A DNA stretch of 64,000 nucleotides from Ophiura sarsii (GCA_035610835.1 CM069442.1:27977798-28041797), one strand, 5' to 3'. Positions 44,844 to 58,882 are shown, counted from the stretch's first letter. The notes: generated by a model not told the origin, from the letters alone. Numbers and translations are program-made.

Positions 44844-45140
44844 GGTCGTTGACACTAACGGGAGAAATATCTTGGGTGCTATGATAATAAACAGTGATGA
44901 GGCAGAAAGAATGATGTAATCTATCTGAAAGGGGCGATGGAGAAAGGCAACAGAATTCGGCAGTAATTCTTTGCCTGAAATTGAAATTATTCAGAATCAT
45001 GTTATTTTCTAATGAAAATACCTGAATATTTGATTTGCCAGGATTCATATAATGAACAATTATAAGACATTTTCCCAGTATCGAGTGACTCAGACTGGCG
45101 TGTAAATAAAATCAACACACTTCGCTTATTCATTATTCAG
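44844..45140 (+). other. Probable PSD 3' UTR
   Basis: A moderately GC-richer stretch after the stop, ending soon after AATAAA at 45105. An earlier AATAAA at 44886-44891 is only 43 nt after the stop. The exact cleavage site cannot be read. Confidence 0.5.
45105..45110 (+). terminator. Candidate poly(A) signal AATAAA
   Basis: Canonical hexamer 262 nt after the PSD stop codon, in TGTAAATAAAATC. Confidence 0.5.
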
Positions 45141-48100
45141 ATCAAACCCTAATCCTTCTTTCTGACTCGCTGGGTATCTAATATATGGTGAACAGGAATA
45201 GTGGCACCATCTGTCCTTTGACCTGCTATCCAAGCACACACTATGCAGTCTTAAAATCACAAATACTAACATTTTTATTAATGTATTAAACATTTATATA
45301 CCGTAAAAAAGCAGCAATAATCGTGTTAGGGCATAAAGGGTTTTTCTCAGATATGTTGTACACAACAAAAAAGGGGACTTTTTTCCTATCAAACCAATCA
45401 GTTTTACCAAATTACCAAACTATTCCAATGTTATAGACATTGCCACATTAAGCTAAAGTCTTAAGTGAAAGATGGAAGATGATCTCAACCTGAACGGCTT
45501 ACAAACACAATTCATCCCAGATTATTGATAGGCCTATGTCCTATCATCGTTTTGGGCTTTAGTGAGGCACTTAACAAAGGTGAAACATACTTATACAGAA
45601 AGGGCATGGAACTATAATACACAATATGACAGCAGTGTGTGTGTAATACAATGTGAACTTTTAATCAGTAATTCTTCTTGGACGATATTGAATCAACTTT
45701 AAGAGAATTCACCACAATTCAGTTTCACACACAGGAAATATTTTCCATTAAGAAGCCAACAAAATCATCACAATATATAAAAAAAACCTGTTTGACAGAC
45801 ATTAGTCCATAGTTCTGGGCTTTTTATGATCATCCTTGTTGCTTCTATTTGTAGAGGAGCATAAAAATAACATGTTTCCATATTATTGGAAAAGTCATAT
45901 ATATTTCTTCTTCTTTCAAAACAGTGAATGCAATATTGGCACCTAGACTGAGTCTATAAGTCCCTCTATAATCCCCATCTTTAATATGGGCATACCAAAC
46001 AGATGGATTTAGCCTATAGTTTGGTTACATTCTCAAAATGAATGTCACCCATTTTAGTTGTCTAGATTTAAGAGACAATATTCTCAGAATTTCTTGGGAG
46101 AGATTTATATTGATTGTAATTTTGTAAGAATTTTGGGACTTCATATTTTGTAGCAATAGGATTAAGAGATAAGGAACATTTGTGTCCTAGCTGTGGATTA
46201 TCAATTGCATTTTACCCAGTATAGATCTTAATACAGATTTTAACATAATATCACTTCAAAGTTGCTCTTTGTAAATGGTCCACATGTTATGCCCCTATAG
46301 GTTCTGCATTTTGTGCCCCTAAAGGTTTGGAGGCGGTTATGTGGATTCACTACTATATAGCTCAGAGATGCTCTATAAACTTTCAATAAGAAATCCAAAT
46401 TTTAATGGTTTATATTGAAAGTGTGTTAGTTGATTCAGTACAATTTGCCAAACTTTTTATATGGATTCACAGAAAAGAAACGGTAAATCATGGTCAAGTG
46501 AACAGTATTCATATATATATTACAGTCTATTACAATATCGTTTTTGCGATATTGCTCGTTGTATGTGCAATCATTTCATTAATTAACCCAGGTTATATTA
46601 TGCCTAGTTTCCACCAACAACTATTCTTTTAATGATAGTTAGTCATAAAAACACTCAGTTTCCATGGCAACTGAGCTCATTTTGAAATATGCCCTAATGT
46701 GGACATATTCTAATTGCAATTTTTGCCAGTTTCAAATGTTGGTGCTGATTTTCACCAACGATATTTTGCTGGAATGCAAACATGTGTTGGTTATGCATGC
46801 CAGTATACTTATTAAAATGTAGGTTGGTTCAGCAAATATTTCTGAGATTATATTTATAATAGAGATTTGTATTCAATTTATCAACATACAGTTATTTGGT
46901 TGGATCAGCCTAATTGCTAGATCAATCCTTTTTTGTTGGTCTATTATTCTCCATTTTTACAAACTGGATTTTCTTTTATTTTTAACTGGTTTGTTCTCAT
47001 CATGTTGCAATGTATTAATATTGACAATTTAAGAATCTACAATACTTGCACGACACTGCACTAATTACGGTCAAATACCTCACATCGTCTTAAAGTGTTT
47101 ATGCCGTGGTCTTGTTTTGAAATTTAATAATACCAGCTTGTGTGTTACAGAAACTTTTCCAAAGTGGTCTGTAAACTAATTTATGACAAATATTTTGATT
47201 GTTATCAATACTATTTTACTATTGATTGGATGAAATGTTCCGCAAAGCATTTTATGTTACAACTGCATGGATTTTGATAATAAAAATACATGTGAATAAT
47301 TATAAATGGCTTTTGTATAATACAGCACTATGCTATCAGCCACTCAAGCATGTTGCCCAGCCCTGCACAAAATGCATCAGACCAAGTAGTGATGGGTGTA
47401 TCTATTTGATCAGTTTTGCACTTGACAATATAACTGAATTCAGTTACTATCAAATATATGATCATAACAAGTGTTGGTAGTAATATGGATTTGAAGTGAA
47501 ATTCAAGATCAGGAAATAATTACCTGAAAGTTTAGTTGCTTTGAGCACAGACGTCCCAGTTCTACCTCATTCGAGGTATAATATGTGACCAGTTCCCACA
47601 AAACCCGACATAACACGCCAGAACACAAGTATCAGTTTGAGTCAGTAGTTCATGATAAAAATTATTTGAAGCAATAAGTGAACATTTCAGGCTATTATTG
47701 AGATTCAAAGGTAAACTTCAAATCCAAACAATCATTAATTTTCTAACCAACTGTACACAGCTTTTCTTTTTAAGTTTTGTCATTTCATTTGAACTGCTTA
47801 CAAACCATCACTTTTTTCTTTTTCATCCCTTCCACATTTCCTGTATACCTCAACACCCTCCCTCTTGTTTTTCATTTTTGATTTTATATATGATTTTTAT
47901 GATTTTTCCTTCATGCCCAAATCCCTCTTCTTCCATTTTTACCATCCCCCTTTTTCCTCCTCCTTCTCTATTGGTTTAACACATAGAACGGTCAATTTTG
48001 TGCAGGGTTGAGCGCTTCAGAGGCAGTTATTGATGAAGCGAATACTGACTGTGAAGTGTGAACACGCAAGTATTACCAAAGACTGGTTAAGTTTAAATCT

Positions 48101-48864
48101 GATGATGTGAACATACAAGTAGTATGTGACAAAATGGGGCTTAATTACTGACTGCAAAACAAAAGTTAATATTCTTGTTTAATTAGGCCACATATAAATT
48201 ATCTGTCGGGTTGTCCCCTCTCCATAATTTGATTAAATACTTGATTTTTTTTCTTTTTCATATTTCAAGCACTACATAATTTTGGAAATGTTTCGGAAGT
48301 TCAGATGTTGTTGATAAAAGGTTTGTGTTGGAACAGTGACAGTGAAGCATGCGTGTAAACATTTGTTTGTGAAAGGGGGTACCGTTATTTACCCTAATAA
48401 CCTAATTACAAAAGTGTCTCCAAATTTAGCCTGAAATTTGTTTTGTTCTTGTTTATATTAACTGATTGTTCATTCATTTATTCTAATCACTAAAATTGTG
48501 ACCCACGGGTGTAATGATTATTTGAATTCACAGGATACAAACCAAAAAAATTATGCAAATTAAAATTTCACTTTCATGAAACATTTTTGATGTATATACT
48601 CCATCATTCAGTCAGAATTTACAGGGAAACGCCCAGTCATTGTGTAATTCTATTGCAGTGGGTGTGGTTTGATATGGTTATTACTTTATTCAGTCATTTT
48701 AATTGGACCCCACAATATTTCTGACATTCCTTGTCAGGCTCCAATGGATGGCTGCGATGTCATCGGGCTCAGAGGGTGCATCATTTTTTCAAAAAGGGGT
48801 GGCCAATTTCCCTAGTTATTTTCTCTTAAACTTTTATTATTTAAAGGTTAAAAATGCATTTGAA
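45141..48864. other. Intergenic stretch, nothing recognised
   Basis: AT-rich; short frames only (largest about 93 codons at 47698-47979, a T/C-rich run with low-complexity translation). No MITE ends were recognised by eye. Confidence 0.6.
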
Positions 48865-49001
48865 AGAGAATAAAAGATCTGACTTTTTGTTTTGGTTGCC
48901 ATACTATGATGTGACATCCACTACTCAAAATATGGACAAACCCATCCATTGTCATACCAAAGTACAGCAACCAAAACAAAATTTTCATCTTTTATTCTCT
49001 A
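48865..49001. mobile_element. Short MITE (AGAGAATAAAAGAT...GTTTTGGTTGC), copy 1
   Basis: 137 bp. The left AGAGAATAAAAGATCTGAC and the right TTTTCATCTTTTATTCTCT are inverted, as are GTTTTGGTTGC and GCAACCAAAAC. Confidence 0.85.
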
Positions 49002-49520
49002 ATTCACTGTTACTTGTTCTTGCATGAATTGTTGTCCATTGTTGGCAGTGTTGATGTTGTGACAAAAGTTATTAAATTGAAAACATATGCGCCCCTTCTT
49101 TAAAAGTTCACAAATTTCAGGACTTTTACTAACCCATATTTATTTTAAAATGTGGCCTATTACAAACAAGAGAGTGTTTTTCAATTAATGTATAGTTGTT
49201 TTTGCAGAATGAGAGCGTTGACACATCCTCAGTGAAATTAATTATAAAGTTTCAAACCACATGCCAAATAAAAAATCTAAGCAAAAATAATCTGAATAAA
49301 GTTTCTGTTACTTACAACTTTAAGTGAGTGATCATGCCATGCTTACTATCTGGTTTGATATTTTTCAGGCATATAAGTAATGTATGTATGGAAAATGTTA
49401 TTTAATTTTAGATGAGGGCCTCTGCTTCATTTTTTGAGACAAGTAGGGAAACACCATTAGATTCCCGGGAAGAGGGAGCGAGTTAAAAGTGTTTTTTGTT
49501 TTTGTTTTTAATTTATAATA

Positions 49521-49966
49521 TGTGATGCGATCTGTGAAAACCCGCCACATGTCGGGATTTTTCATATTGGAGATATTTATATCATAAGAAAGCTGAATCT
49601 GTGCTGATTACAGAACTGTTTTGATCATTTTTCTACGATCACTACAAAAAAAGTTATGAGTGAATGATGGTTGTGATGTCATAAAAAGCTACAAAACAAG
49701 AAATCATGAAAACAGGCCATAAAAGATACATAGTTCAATATAATAACATTATAAGGCTAATTAGAAAAGTGACTGAAGTAAGTTTTTGAAGGAGAAATTT
49801 CATAAAAGGGGATGATATAAAGTATTAGAAATTAATTTTCTAAACAAAATATGAAAAAATAAAAATAAAAGTTTTATTTTGTTATTTTTGTTATTTTTGT
49901 TATTTTACCCATAATCCTTATTTCACATTTTGCAACATCCGACGGGTTTTCACAGATCGCATCACA
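49521..49966. mobile_element. MITE, family 6 (TGTGATGCGATCTGTG), 446 bp
   Basis: TGTGATGCGATCTGTGAAAA then CCCG at the left; CGGGTTTTCACAGATCGCAT then CACA at the right, inverted and nearly perfect. TA flanks both sides. Confidence 0.9.
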
Positions 49967-50456
49967 TATTATGTGACAACTTGATTAAAAAGTAAATATG
50001 TCCATATGCTCCATTTGTATATAAACCCACCACAGGAATTTGAGAGAAATTTTGAGACATGGTTTGTATCAAATGTAGATTATGGATGGATTCTAAAAAT
50101 ATATAGTGAAAAGTGGGTTCAAGTCAATATTCTTGAATATGTTTTTGCAACGAAAACTGACCTGCTATTAATTACGTGCTTATCAAATCATGCATATGTA
50201 TGAGCCCATACATTGTATTACTAGTAATAATTTGATATTTTCTATTCTGAATGTGTGCAATATTTTGCTGCTGTTGTAAGTTATATATAAATATATATTT
50301 AAGCTTTTTATTTGGAATTTTTTATGGATGTAAACGAATGGTTATTTTGATGATTGAAACACAACTCCTAATATATAGCAGGGATATTCTCAGAAGGGTC
50401 TCCCAAATGTAGTAAGCATACGGCAGCAATCGTTTACAGTATCGATCATATACTTA

Positions 50457-50560
50457 GAGAATAAAAAGATGGACATTTTAGTTTTGGTTGCAAGACTACT
50501 ATTGGTGTGATAATGGACAGGCAGGTCTATATTTTGAGTAGTGGATGTCGACACAATGCA
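50457..50560. mobile_element. Short MITE (AGAGAATAAAA), half copy
   Basis: AGAGAATAAAAAGATGGAC, GTTTTGGTTGC and TATTTTGAGTAGTGGATGTC match the element at 48865, but the second inverted end is absent. Confidence 0.65.
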
Positions 50561-52478
50561 TGTATGATTTAAAAAATAAATTTAATATCAGATTAATGTA
50601 TTTTCTTCTCTATACTTGTAAAACGAAAACAACAATCTTACCCATTTATCCGACAAGTACTTTTATCAGCGTGATGCACTGATTGCGAAGGTTCGTATGC
50701 ACTGTGTCCTCCTGTCGAACAAGCACACAGAGCGCATTGAAGTAAGCGCAGAATAACGCAATTGTGCGGGATAATGTAATTGCTATCCATGACAGTATGG
50801 TAATAGGTAGCATAAGAAATTGTAAATGATATCTGCCTATATGCTTCAATATTGAAGATATATTTGTAACCAAACAATCATGAAAACACTATTCCAAGTG
50901 AATGATTATATTCATTAATTGTTTTTTATTTAGATCTAAGTGGATGAACGACAGCATTCACACAAAAGTATTCATAGCAAAAAGAGTAAAAATGAAAACC
51001 AAAAATCATATATTAAAGAGATATATTTTATAAAATGGATTATAGAGAGGGGTGGCATAATTATTGAAATAGCCATATTATTTATCTGTGACCCTATCCC
51101 GAGTTGGCCCTTAAATTATGTTTTGCCAAACTTGATAGGGTGCAAGATAAGTCACATCGCGATATTGGCAAAAATTAAGCAAACAAATTCTATTTATTGT
51201 AATACATAACTGAAATAGGAATATCTGATTGATTGAAATGGTTAAATAAATATGAAAACTAAAATTATGTATTCTCCACAAACAGTTTGGTGTAATATAT
51301 GAAGGGTGTCCCAGATTGCATTAATTACACAGGCAGTTATTTATGTCGTTTGAAAACTTTCTTTAACTTGGCTAAATAGGGAGAGCCAAAGCTTTTATAT
51401 CTTGATCGATGAAATAGCTATGCTCTATTTCACTTCCTCTGGACAGTGAAATCACTTTTCAGACACACCATTGACGCACCCCGGTGTGGGGGTGTGTGTG
51501 TTCTACGCCAGCACCTCGAGTAGGCACGCGCGTTTGTGTACTGCAAACTGCAATTAGTAAATGGCGCACCTACATACATCACTGTCTCGTGATAGATAAA
51601 TAAACTATAGGCAATATCCTTAAATAGTTCTATTTAGAATAAAACACAAGGTGGTGATGTTCAGTCTTTCCCATGAGAGCTGCCTCATGATTTATTCTGA
51701 ATGAAAGACCAATTTTAGGATAGTGTATACTGTGGGGGCAAAAGGGTTCTGTTTTCAGAAAAACAAAGAAAATAAAGACTATTTTACCTAATTTTTCTCC
51801 ATAAAATCTGAAAGCAGTACCAAATCTCTCACCCACAAAAGGTGTCATTTTGAAGCATTCAGAATGCTCCTTGTTTTTTGGTGGTATCAAGATTTCAACT
51901 TTTTTTTGAGAGAGAACTGCACCCTTTTGCCGCGACAATACACATATTTCTAATAACTTTCTTTTATAATCATACACACATTTATATTGTGGTGATTAGA
52001 TAATCTTAACTGTATATTAACCAGATTTTGAACCTGTAATCCATGTAATTAACTTTATTTTACATAAACTGCTCAAAATAGAATAGGATTTTTAAGTATT
52101 TTGGCCATAAAATGATGACTCAAAATTTGATCTTGCCAGTGTGTTGTTGTCATCTGCATAGATACGCACAACATGAAATGACATAATCAACCCATGTTCC
52201 ACTGCTTACTTTTATACCGGAGATTTAGCTATTGGTCGATCATAAATTCTCCAATTCCCGGATTAGGCAGGCCAGTGGTCATGCCCTAAAGCACTGTTTT
52301 GATGTAAATCCCACTCATGGCCTTGCTATCGTCATCAATGACCTCCGGTCTTTTTGGTTTGTAATACAAAAGTGTTAAATCAGTGGAACATAATGCAAGA
52401 AATGCTCATAAGACCTATTTTATTTTAAGCTTGTACTTCACCATATCATGCTATTATCTTTGTGTATAATTTCTTGGA
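50561..52478. other. Stretch with nothing recognised
   Basis: A minus-strand frame of 115 codons (51977-51630) has no recognisable domain. A lone GGGTGTCCCAG at 51304 may be a solitary transposon end. Confidence 0.5.
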
Positions 52479-52480
52479 TA

Positions 52481-52601
52481 GTGTATACTTTAGGTCCCAG
52501 GCATACATCGATTACACAGTAGAATAAAGTACCTCATTGTAATTAGATGATGCATTTTATTCTGTCAAAGACTTGATGCATGGCTGGGACCAAAAATACA
52601 C
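52481..52601. mobile_element. MITE, family 9 (GTGTATACTTTAGGTCCCAG), 121 bp
   Basis: The left end is GTGTATACTTTAGGTCCCAG and the right is CTGGGACCAAAAATACAC, with TA on both sides. The ends resemble those of the larger element at 60764-61081. Confidence 0.85.
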
Positions 52602-53709
52602 TATTTCTAAGTTCTCATGTTTTGCTGTGATCTAACATGCCATCATCTGCCTCCAGACAATATATATTCTGTATTCAAAATCATTGACAAATAACTGTGC
52701 ATTCAGTACACTGTAGTTTGACCAGGTTTAAATAAGCCATATGTATGCCTTTCACACTACACTAGCAATCGATCTGCAGAAAAACGATCGCCACATTTTT
52801 TAGATCACCGCCCATCCAAGATGGCTGCCAATCAGTGATGCAAAATTCTGCAGCCTTTACAAGTGAGAAATTAATAAATGACATATGCACAAGTTCAACT
52901 CAATTTCTTTCAAATACTAAAAGTACCTCTAAAATGAATGTCATGCCTCTACGGAAATTATTTCATAATCAAAGCCGAAAACACCATGGCCAAATGCTAT
53001 CTTGAGCGCAGTAAGTGTTTTAATTCAGAAAACACATGCAAGAATTCATTGGCATTATTTAATTGTGTTAACACAACAAAGATGCTGTTTATTTGTAGCG
53101 ACTGATATTCACAATTATTGAGCCTATACAATTTTGATCCATTTTTGTAGAGGAGATATTTCGTCTGCTCAGTGTGAAAAGATTGTATGTTTTGTTCAGC
53201 CGTTCATGAGTGTGTTTATTGTATTGTCCTTGGCTTTGTGTTGCTATCTGATGTGTTGATGGTCATTGTTCAATGTACAGTTTCCGTCAAAAGGATCACA
53301 TTCCTCACCCAGGTAAAGGTAAACTCCATGAATGCTATTGGCAACCAAAAAGTTTCATTTACAAAAGCATTTTCTTTTTAATAAAGAAGTGTTTATTTGA
53401 AAATAAAATCAATCAATGTGTTTATTGATTTGCATCATCTGAAGTTCTTTTTCACAGGGAGCATGACATATGTCTGTGCTGCATAAAATGAAGATTCAAT
53501 TGGCCCGATATGTGCGATATTGTTTGCCTATAATTGATAGTCTGTTAAATTCAGGGATAGGAATGCTTATTTACACTTGGGTCAAACTATAGTGTGTGAG
53601 GGTCAGAGGAAAAGTTTTGAATGCAAGAAAAAGTTACACCGTTCAAGTTTTTTCTTATCGTATTTTCTTTCTGTTGTGAGGCTCAATACTTTCCTACCTC
53701 AAACACATA

Positions 53710-53961
53710 TGTGACGCGATCAAGAGGAATGAGTCGGATGTCGGGGAATCTCAAATTGAGATATGGCCAATTCAAAATGGCGGCTTACATAAGTCTTGAT
53801 GGAAATTCATGTATACAATTTGACATAACTTTGGAACAAAACGTCGTATCGACATGGGGTTTTCAGTTTCTGAAAGCTCTAGGTGTCTTCTTTAAAACCG
53901 TATTAAAAACTCATTTTTGACCAGGGTCGACATCCGACTCATTCCTCTTGATCGCGTCACA
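53710..53961. mobile_element. MITE, family 6-like, perfect 33-bp ends
   Basis: TGTGACGCGATCAAGAGGAA then TGAGTCGGATGTC at the left is repeated exactly, inverted, at the right (GACATCCGACTCATTCC then TCTTGATCGCGTCACA). ATA/TATA flanks. 252 bp. The perfect ends suggest a young insertion. Confidence 0.93.
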
Positions 53962-54031
53962 TATATAAAATGGTTGTCATTGGAGCCAAAATATGGTGTG
54001 AAGCTGGTAGCACAACAATAAACGGTTGCAG

Positions 54032-54259
54032 TTAAGGAGACAAAACAAAACCCCTGTTCTACAGGCCCGACCGACCCTTTTCTTCTTCTTTTTGTATAAT
54101 TTTTTGATTTTTTAAAAAAATAAAAATAATAAAATTGACAATTGTTGAAATTTACAAAAAAAATTCACGAAATGTTTAAAGAAGAAGATACCGCCCAACC
54201 GACCCTGCCTGAAAGGTCTGTTTGTCAGTAGAAAAGGGAATGGGTTTTTTGTCGCTTAA
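54032..54259. mobile_element. MITE, family 8, copy 2
   Basis: TTAAGGAGACAAAACAAAAC then CCCTGTTCTAC at the left; GGGTTTTTTGTCGCTTAA at the right. Inner CCGACCGACCC and ACCGACCCTGCC. Confidence 0.8.
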
Positions 54260-54656
54260 TCACCAAACTCAAATCCTGTGCAAGGATTGGTACAGCACAG
54301 GATTTGTGCCAGATTCACTCGTATTCAAAATTGGATATCAAGTTCATGTTTGAACTTTCAGCATAGACTCTACACACACACAAATTCTCGTCTTTTGGAA
54401 CCTACAAACATTTTTTTGTTCATGTAACCCACAGACACCTGAATGTTAGACAAGAAGCTTATCATACTCTAGTTAAGCATTTCTACGTTTAATGCTTAAA
54501 AACCCAATTTTATTTGTCTGAATTTTGTAATTTTACTTAACACCCTTGACAAATCTACCCCTTTTCCCCCATATTTTCATGAACAAATATGATATCCAGC
54601 TTGGAATATATAAGTGTCTCTCAGGATCATGAAGCTTTGGTTTTGCTGATCATATT

Positions 54657-55074
54657 GGGCCATTTTCTCGTACGTATTTAAATGCAGTTTTAAGTTTTAA
54701 GTTTGACTTTAAACACACCTTTTTAACTAAACTCAATGCTCGAAAATTTGTGCACTGAAAATTGTCTTACTTTAAACATGGGTAGTTTAACACATGTTTA
54801 ACTAAACTTGTGGCACCAATTGCAAGCCTTGAATGATTACTCAACCGTGCCTGGTACAAGCTGATGTGCAGATCGTGTAGTCTGAAAAATACACATGCAT
54901 TTGAGGAGTTCCGTCGATATCAATTGTAACCCATTTGGGCCACACAAAATTGAATATCTGGTTACAGTGACCGCACGACCACTCGAGATTTGCAGAGTTA
55001 AACCCATCGTTTAAAAGATAAAATCATGTTTAATTTTTGACAGAAGTTTAGTTAGACTTACGAGAATACGGCCC
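54657..55074. mobile_element. MITE, family 4, copy 2 (inverted to copy 1)
   Basis: The left GGGCCATTTTCTCGTACG and the right TACGAGAATACGGCCC, flanked by ATT on both sides. The interior, for example ATGATTACTCAACCGTGCC, is the reverse of copy 1. Confidence 0.87.
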
Positions 55075-55279
55075 ATTATGTCTAAAGCTGTAGTGATAAT
55101 TGTTTGACAAATAACTAATCAGTAATACTAACTGCACCACATCTCTTATCCTAATCCATTTGTAATCAAATTGTAACCCATCATTATATAATGTATTGTA
55201 CACTGCTCCAATTATAGGTTTCACATTATTTTGTTTTCAACTTGGTACATGTGAAGAGAGTTTCATATTGAGATTCCTG

Positions 55280-55515
55280 TTAGGCGACGGAAAATAACAA
55301 CCCTGTTTTACAGGCGGACGGACCTGTCAAGTAGGGTCGGTTGGTCAGTTAAACAATTGTGAAAAAAAAAGAATCTACAGATTTTCGGCCAAAAAACAGA
55401 TGATTTTACATGATTTGAGAAATAAATTCTAAAAATCCCCCAAAAATCATGAAAAATGCAAAAAGTGGAGCGGTTGGGCCCATATAACAGGGGGTGTTTT
55501 TCTTTCCACGCCTTA
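55280..55515. mobile_element. MITE, family 8, copy 3
   Basis: TTAGGCGACGGAAAATAAC then CCCTGTTTTAC at the left; AACAGGGGGTGTTTTTC then CACGCCTTA at the right. Inner GGTCGGTTGGTCAG. Confidence 0.85.
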
Positions 55516-55699
55516 CCTGCAGTTTGATGCCACATTACATGATCTACCAGTTGAAATCATTATTAGACAAGAAAGGTGTGTCAAAATGTTTGACAACATG
55601 TTTGGACAATATGTTTGACAACATTGACCGAGAATTACTTTTTAAATCTTATTTGATTTGGAACATAGTGTACACAAAAAAAAAAAAGTATTCCTGATC

Positions 55700-56925
55700 G
55701 GTTTATGGTTCAGTCCATTAGGCCTACAGTCCATGATTGATTTGAAATGTTTGATACAGGTGTCTTAGATTTTACCATTATCTGGACTTAATTAGTAGTC
55801 TAAAATAACACTGAAATTGGATGGTCAGTCAGTTCTTTAGTTATGTTGTATATTTCTTTCTTTTTGTATCTTTCTTATTGCATATACCTCATGTTATCAG
55901 ACAGGGTCTTACTACTTCTACTGAGGCTATAGTCAATTGTATTGTGAAATATGTTGAACAAACATTATTTTATTTTGAGTTTGAATGAAGAGATTTAGAA
56001 GTTCACAAGAAAATGCATTTTATATAATTTTGTTTTTGATATGTTCTGTGTATTTACCATAGTTACCGACATTCTAGAATATACTCCTGAAATTTCTGAA
56101 TTCTTCTCACTTTTTTCCTAATCATCAGACTTGATTTAATAGTAAAACAAGTATTAGGAAATATTGTAATGATTTATGGAGCTTCTGTATCTCATAAGTT
56201 ATGCAGACTATAAAAGGTGGATTATTATATTACCTTGCAGCTTTTCCTTTATTTTCAACAAATGATATATTATTTTTAGTATCTTTAAAAAATAGTGATA
56301 GGGCCCAGGATTGACCCTTGGGGAATTCTAAAATAATGTAAATGTGAGATGAAAATGAATTTAAACAAGTCAATCGGACTTGAAAATTAGCCCTGTCATC
56401 AAAAGAATGAATCAAAGAAAAAAATTGTGTTGGAAATAATGGAAAAAAGGAGGAATAGAAGAAAGATTTAAGGAAAAAAATAGAAAAAAGAGAGTTAAAA
56501 GTATGAATGAGAGTTCTAAAGAGTCGAGAGATATTGTGTTTTTGAATCAGAGATTTTATTTTTATGATGAATATTGTACAGTGTTTCTATGTTCTGCTAT
56601 GTTGATAGGTGCATATTTGGATCAACCATCTGAATACAGAATTGAGTCAGGATAGTAAAACTTGCTGAAAAATGAAATCAGTGTACTTCTATATATATGA
56701 TAATAAACTTTTTTTATGGGTATGATATACATTCTTTCAATTTTGTAAATAGTCTTAACAACTGCAGTCAACTATTCTTTAATTTGCATATTTTATCTTA
56801 TGGTGCAAACAGTAATTTTAAACAACTTTACTTATCACAACCTCTGTGTTAGGCAAAACTTGGTATTCAAAGTGGTATCCCTTTCAAAGGGGTAGGGAAA
56901 TAATTGTAATTGTCCCTTAACTAAT
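55700..56925. other. AT-rich stretch, nothing recognised
   Basis: No gene, element end or periodicity seen. A purine-rich run (GGAAAAAAGGAGG and similar) lies near 56440-56500. Confidence 0.5.
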
Positions 56926-56930
56926 ATTAA

Positions 56931-57185
56931 CACTTTCCATGTGGGTGGCAGTCGTCTGCAGTCTGCAGACGACAGTTCCAAAATTTCACACAATGTTTTA
57001 AAAAAGTCAAAATTATTGAATTCCATCAGCATATTTGGAATCACCATGAGAAATGCATAAAATTAAGTACAAACATTCCTAGTATTGGTTAATTAATCCT
57101 TGAGATAGACTTTGAAAGTTGGGAAGGGTTTCTAAAAACAAAATCTGTTTTGTACATGGTAAAACTAATAGCCGCGTGGAAGGTG
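56931..57185 (-). mobile_element. TTAA MITE, family 1, copy 8
   Basis: TTAA on both sides (56927-56930, 57186-57189). Left CACTTTCCATGTGG, right GCCGCGTGGAAGGTG. The palindrome near the left end is expanded (GTCGTCTGCAGTCTGCAGAC). Confidence 0.92.
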
Positions 57186-58045
57186 TTAAGGTACAGTAGA
57201 TAAAAAGTGTACTAAGATACTATCCCAATACAAACTCTATAGCATCATGAGGCATATATAGGGCATGAAATAAAAACCGAACATCCTATATCTTGACACA
57301 AAATGTAATTTAGTTGTCATATTTCTTTATAATATAATAAGACTGTACTTCATTCATCATATTTCAATTTTGATGTTGTCGTAATAATCATGTTTCCGAG
57401 TCCTTTTTGGTGACTAGAACATGTTTCAATTGTATTCTTCCCTGTTTGAAACTGCCATCTTGTGTGGGAAATTATGAACGTTTTGCTACTGTTTGTGAAG
57501 TGTTTGCTAGGCGCTGGCGACTTAATGATTGGTCTTAAATCTGTGTTGGTTTCTGATATTAAGTATTAAATTCTATAGTTTGTTCTAAGGCGAAATAGGG
57601 GTGGGGTGGCAGATTTTCACATTCTTATTTTGTGAATTTTTATCATAAATTGCACAATATAGCTTTAGAAGTATAAGCAGAATTTGAAATAAAAGGATTC
57701 TACAACCTGCGATAGTGATCAGATCAGAAACACATTGTAACCAAGTACAATCTGATCATATTCTTTGTTGTAATATCAGTCAAATGATAGACGATTTTGC
57801 CTTGTAAGTAGGACCAATTTTTAAAGGGAAGGGGCAAGCCTGATCACAGTCGTACCGAGCTATGTATATGGCATACATAGGGTGACTGTACTGGTCTTAT
57901 CTATTACACAAACTCTCTTTAATGACACAGCTAACCAGTAATTCTTTTAATTTTTTATTTACGTAACAATATTACAGTTTACTGCATGCATGGAGGATTA
58001 TAACGGTAAAAAACCCCTATTAATCTGAACCACGTGTGGGTCATT

Positions 58046-58147
58046 ATTAGTATTTCCTATAATAGACTCCTCCATCAATGGTACCCAGAAACCTATATTA
58101 GTATGTCCTATAATAGACTCCTCCATCAATGGTACCCAGAAAACCTT
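58046..58147. repeat. 51-bp tandem duplication
   Basis: Two 51-bp copies differing at very few positions (TATTTCC versus TATGTCC), each containing ATAATAGACTCCTCCATCAA. Confidence 0.95.
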
Positions 58148-58882
58148 AACATTTATATTATCAATATTTTATCGTTGATCCAATAACACAATAAAAGATG
58201 CAAAGCAAAATAATGAGTAATAAGAAAGGTGGATAGTCTATTTGATCTCCACTATAAAATTTTCACACATTGATCAGAACAGTGTGAATCTATCTGGTAG
58301 GTAACTTCATTGCAGGACAGGGTAAGCATTTAGACTAGTGAAGTGTAACGTTTATTTTCACACAATTATAAGCATCGATTCAAGTCACATTTGTACTCAT
58401 GTGGTGAGTGACAATATTGTGTTGGTTAGGAAAATTGTCACATGATTCTTGGTAGCTTCACAAATACATAGCCAGCGTAGAAAGAGAAGGGTGTTTTTTA
58501 TCAACCAACAGTTAACAACTCAAAAGTCAATATAGGTCACTAACCTAAGCAAACTCTTCACATACATTTGATGCATGCCTGTACAGTAAACAATACAAAT
58601 ATAATAATGTATCTATATTGATTACGCAACAAGAGAATATTGTACGATTATGTAAGTATGTATTTAGCATTTAATAAAATAAAATACGGAGTGGCCTATC
58701 ATAACAAGGAACTTGTTTAATTGGTTTCACTTGGAGAACTAACACATCGTTTCCATGCCTATCATTTGCTGCATCTTTTCTCAATCTTATTCATTTTGAT
58801 TTTCAATAACAATTTCATCTTTCTAATCTCTATATGCACTATTCCACAATCAGTTTAGATGTGATGTTGTCACACATTCCAG

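Noticed and set aside
44671..45048. 125-codon minus-strand frame opposite the last PSD exon
   Set aside because: It lies antisense to a well-supported exon and shows no domain of its own.
51304..51335. GGGTGTCCCAGATTGCATTAA as a mariner-type end
   Set aside because: No matching inverted end was found within several kilobases.
51630..51977. 115-codon open frame on the minus strand
   Set aside because: No family resemblance and no exon-like boundaries; left as unrecognised.
53187..53381. Possible small exon before CACCCAG|GTAAAG
   Set aside because: A good donor is present, but the upstream acceptor and the short peptide match nothing, and no neighbouring exon supports it.
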